DNA from: Burkholderia mayonis
GTDB taxonomy: Bacteria; Pseudomonadota; Gammaproteobacteria; Burkholderiales; Burkholderiaceae
Assembly: GCF_001523745.2 (NCBI RefSeq)
Contig: NZ_CP013387.1
Location: 1,364,001 to 1,428,000, forward strand
Reading direction: 5' to 3'
DNA length: 64,000 nt
A program made the position numbers and the translations under genes. Below are positions 61,625 through 64,000 of the stretch, piece by piece (the stretch's first letter is position 1; each line of letters opens with the position of its first letter). The notes under the pieces were generated by a model. It was not told where the DNA came from. It searched no databases and worked only from the letters and a program-made list of their open reading frames with translations.

Positions 61625-64000
61625 TCAGGCCGGCGTCGCGTCGAGCAGGTCGGCGACGCGCGCGCGCCGCTGCGCATCCGCCGCGTGCCATGCGGCGCGG
61701 CGCCGCCACTGGTGGTCCGCCGACTGCCGCAGCAGCGTGCGCGATCGCGCGAGTCCCGCGCCCGCCGCGCCGGGCCCGCCGCCGTAGGCGAGCCGTTCGG
61801 CCGCTTCTTCGATCGACGCGCCCGGCTGCCGCACGAAGCTGCCGAGCGCCGCAGCCGGATCTTCGTGCGCGTCGAGCGCCTGCGTGATCAGCGCGCCGAT
61901 CTGGCGATGCGCGGCGTGGAAGCTGATGTCCGTCTCCCGGACCAGCGCGTTGGCGACCTGCGTCGCGATCACGAGCCCCTCTTCGGCCGCCGCGCGCATC
62001 TTCGCCGGGTCGCCCGTCACGCCGGTCACCATCAGCCGCAGCAGATCGCAGCTTTCGCCGAATGCCAGCACGGCGTCCGCGCACGGCGCGAGCATCTCGG
62101 TGCCGATCTCGACCGAATTGCTGAACGGCGTGCGCTGCGACGCGAACACCGCTGCGTTCAGCGCGCCCGCGACGTGCGCGAGCTTGCCCTTGACGATTTC
62201 CAGCAGGTACGGATTCTTCTTCTGCGGCATCAGCGACGAGCCGCCGCTCAGCTCGTCCGGCAGCGCGAGGAAATCGGTCTCGCGCATCGTCCAGAGCTGC
62301 AGGTCGTGCGCGAGCCGGCTCAACGTCGTCGACGCGATCGCGATCGCGGACAGGACATGCAGCACGAGATCGCGGCTCGCGACCGCGTCGAGCGCACTGT
62401 CGAAGCTGCGCGCGAAGCCGAGCAGCGCCGCGCTCACGTCCGGACGGATCGGAAAATCGGTGCCGGCGCCCGCGCCCGCGCCGAGCGGGCAGACGGCGAG
62501 ATCGTCGTCGAGCCGGTCGAGCGCCGCCTGGTCGCGCCGCAGCGCGGTTTCGACCGACCACAGGTAGTAGCCGAAGCTGCCGGGCTGCGCGGCCTGGTAC
62601 TGGCTGTACGTGGGCAGCGGCCAGTCGAGCGTGTGCTGCGCCTTGTCGATGAGCGCCGCCCGGACGCGCCACAGCTTGCCGCCGCACGTATCGAGCCAGT
62701 CGCGCGCACGCAGCTTCGCGACGCACGCGTTGATGTCGTTGCGGGACCGCGCGGTATGCACCGCGCCGCCCGCGTCGATCCCGACCCGCTCGATGATCAA
62801 CTGCTCGTACAGCGCATACGCGCCGCGCGGCGCGACGGCGTCGGCGATCGCGGCGAACTCCGCGTCGCGCTGCCGTGCGATTTCCGCGAGCACCGTCGCG
62901 GCCCGCGCACGGTCGCAGATGCCCGCATCGACGAGCATCAGCAGATGCGCCTCGTCGATCGCCGCGAACGCGTCGAGTTCGGCGAGCCGCTCCGCGCGCG
63001 GCGCCGGCTTGCGGACGATCGAGAGCGCCTCCGGTTGCAGCGTGCGGCGCAGCCGGCCGGTGCTCGCGCCTTCGCCGGCCGCGTCGGCGTCGTCGAGCAC
63101 GACCGTCACACGCCGCTCGACGCCTTCGAGCGCGTGCGCGAGCGTGTCCGGATCGGCTGCGGACGCGATGACGAGCGCGAGACGGTCACGGAAATCGCCG
63201 GTCAGATCGACGCGCTGGCCGGGCTGTTTCAACGGCATGAAGCGCATGCGCACCGCAGGGAAGCGGTCGTCCGGCTCGAACGACAGCGCCTTCAGCTCGC
63301 CGCGCCGCGCGGGCAGCACGAAACGGATCGCTGCGTGGTCGCGGCGGCGCGGGCCCAGGTCCGGCGGCGTGCCCGCGTGCAGGTCGATCATCGCGCCGAG
63401 GACGTCGACGCCCGTCGCCCATTCGACCGCCTGCGGGATCATGCCGCCCGCGAGACGCGGATTGATTTCGATCACGACGACCTTGCCGCCGCTCACGCGG
63501 CATTCGACGTGGGCCGGGCCGAAGCGGTGGCCGGTCGCGTCGAGCGCGCGCAGCGTCTCGGCGACGATCGCATCGCGCTGCGCGGCGGATATCCGCGCGG
63601 GAAAATCGTGACCGCGCTCGACGAAGAACGGCAGCGGCCCGAGATGCTTGCCGGTCACGCCGAGCACCGCATAGCCGTGCGCCGCGCCGAGTCCGACGAC
63701 TTCGACCGAAAATTCCGTGCCGTCGACGAACGATTGCACGAGCAGTTGCGGCGCGACCGCGATGCCGCGCTCGTTGCTGCGCGCGTCGAGGATCCGGTCG
63801 CCGTGCGCGAGCATGTCGGCTTCCGTCTGCACGAGCCGTACGCCGACGCTGCCGGAGCCGAACGCCGGCTTCAGCACGCGCGGATACGTGAGGCCGCGCG
63901 CCAGATCGCGCAGTTGCGTCCGATCGGACACGATCTCGGTGTCCGCCGTGCCGACGCCCGCGTCGCGCAGGCACCGGTAAAGCCGGCCCTTGTCGCGGCA
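61625..64000 (-). CDS. ATP-grasp ligase fused to argininosuccinate lyase-like domain (5' end outside window)
   Basis: The visible part has 791 residues and is open at the window edge, starting mid-protein with CRDKGRLYRCLRDAGV. Residues 1-310 are ATP-grasp: the ATP-binding Lys is in PRVLKPAFGSGSVGV, QSFVDGTEFSVEVVGL follows, and the Mg-binding EINPRLAGGMIPQAVEW is near 190-205. Residues 330-791 are fumarase/ASL superfamily: HTARSRNDINA, then the signature GGSSLMPQKKNP with the catalytic serine (near 580), and EIGTEMLAPCADAV. In the family, ATP-grasp ligates a carboxylate to an amine or thiol, and the lyase eliminates fumarate from N-succinyl adducts. A single polypeptide could thus use aspartate as an amine donor. 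The aldolase gene begins 146 bp downstream. Confidence 0.9.
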   Translation of the reverse strand, partial: CRDKGRLYRCLRDAGVGTADTEIVSDRTQLRDLARGLTYPRVLKPAFGSGSVGVRLVQTEADMLAHGDRILDARSNERGIAVAPQLLVQSFVDGTEFSVEVVGLGAAHGYAVLGVTGKHLGPLPFFVERGHDFPARISAAQRDAIVAETLRALDATGHRFGPAHVECRVSGGKVVVIEINPRLAGGMIPQAVEWATGVDVLGAMIDLHAGTPPDLGPRRRDHAAIRFVLPARRGELKALSFEPDDRFPAVRMRFMPLKQPGQRVDLTGDFRDRLALVIASAADPDTLAHALEGVERRVTVVLDDADAAGEGASTGRLRRTLQPEALSIVRKPAPRAERLAELDAFAAIDEAHLLMLVDAGICDRARAATVLAEIARQRDAEFAAIADAVAPRGAYALYEQLIIERVGIDAGGAVHTARSRNDINACVAKLRARDWLDTCGGKLWRVRAALIDKAQHTLDWPLPTYSQYQAAQPGSFGYYLWSVETALRRDQAALDRLDDDLAVCPLGAGAGAGTDFPIRPDVSAALLGFARSFDSALDAVASRDLVLHVLSAIAIASTTLSRLAHDLQLWTMRETDFLALPDELSGGSSLMPQKKNPYLLEIVKGKLAHVAGALNAAVFASQRTPFSNSVEIGTEMLAPCADAVLAFGESCDLLRLMVTGVTGDPAKMRAAAEEGLVIATQVANALVRETDISFHAAHRQIGALITQALDAHEDPAAALGSFVRQPGASIEEAAERLAYGGGPGAAGAGLARSRTLLRQSADHQWRRRAAWHAADAQRRARVADLLDATPA

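Noticed and set aside
60408..62726. Aldolase frame extending up to 62726
   Set aside because: The upstream 416 codons overlap the argininosuccinate lyase domain in another frame and are Arg/Ala-rich; the family N-terminus and a ribosome site fit 61478.

Overview
The window is high-GC DNA with Burkholderia-type coding style. The NRPS operon, the DUF2760/Hsp70 operon, a VgrG and a ProQ/FinO protein fit Burkholderia sensu stricto; the species cannot be fixed from this sequence alone. It falls into two parts: a mosaic of mobile elements and acquired genes (about 1-28,000) and a more orderly chromosomal part (about 28,000-64,000) that ends in a large biosynthetic operon cut by the window edge.

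Mobile part. It opens with the 3' part of a tyrosine recombinase. Next is a Tn7/Tn5090-like (TniA/TniB-type) transposon bounded by 186-bp terminal inverted repeats with TGT...ACA tips (1116-6819). An IS3-family element sits inside it and separates two truncated genes, a PD-(D/E)XK-type nuclease and a serine resolvase. The transposon abuts an IS66 element that has lost most of tnpA. A lower-GC stretch (about 8,900-16,300) carries a small membrane protein, a SET-domain protein, a decayed ABC permease, an AraC-family regulator divergent from a polyamine-type ABC operon (two permeases and a binding protein, no ATPase), and an H-NS-like protein. A frameshifted, IS-truncated VgrG follows, then nested remnants of IS66, IS21, IS3 and IS5 elements, a Cys-rich IS21 accessory protein, a FitAB/VapBC-type toxin-antitoxin pair, an intact IS21-family element, a 5'-truncated DUF4145 gene and a second H-NS-like gene.

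Chromosomal part. A ProQ/FinO-domain protein, a 2-keto-4-pentenoate hydratase-like enzyme, and a three-gene operon of DUF2760, an Hsp70-like protein and a longer Hsp70-like protein are followed by one IS5-family insertion.

Biosynthetic operon (36,600-64,000, all on the minus strand and reading toward lower coordinates). The order is an ATP-grasp/argininosuccinate-lyase fusion (5' end outside the window), a threonine aldolase, a GNAT acetyltransferase, a 6,292-residue NRPS, a NodU/CmcH-type O-carbamoyltransferase and a membrane-anchored Ntn-hydrolase acylase. The NRPS reads FAAL-ACP followed by five C-A-PCP modules and has no thioesterase, reductase or epimerase domain. My reading is that a fatty-acylated pentapeptide is built, carbamoylated, exported, and then possibly deacylated by the acylase, as in pyoverdine-type or prodrug maturation. 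The ATP-grasp/lyase fusion, aldolase and acetyltransferase would supply or tailor an unusual amino acid. The product is not identifiable from sequence.
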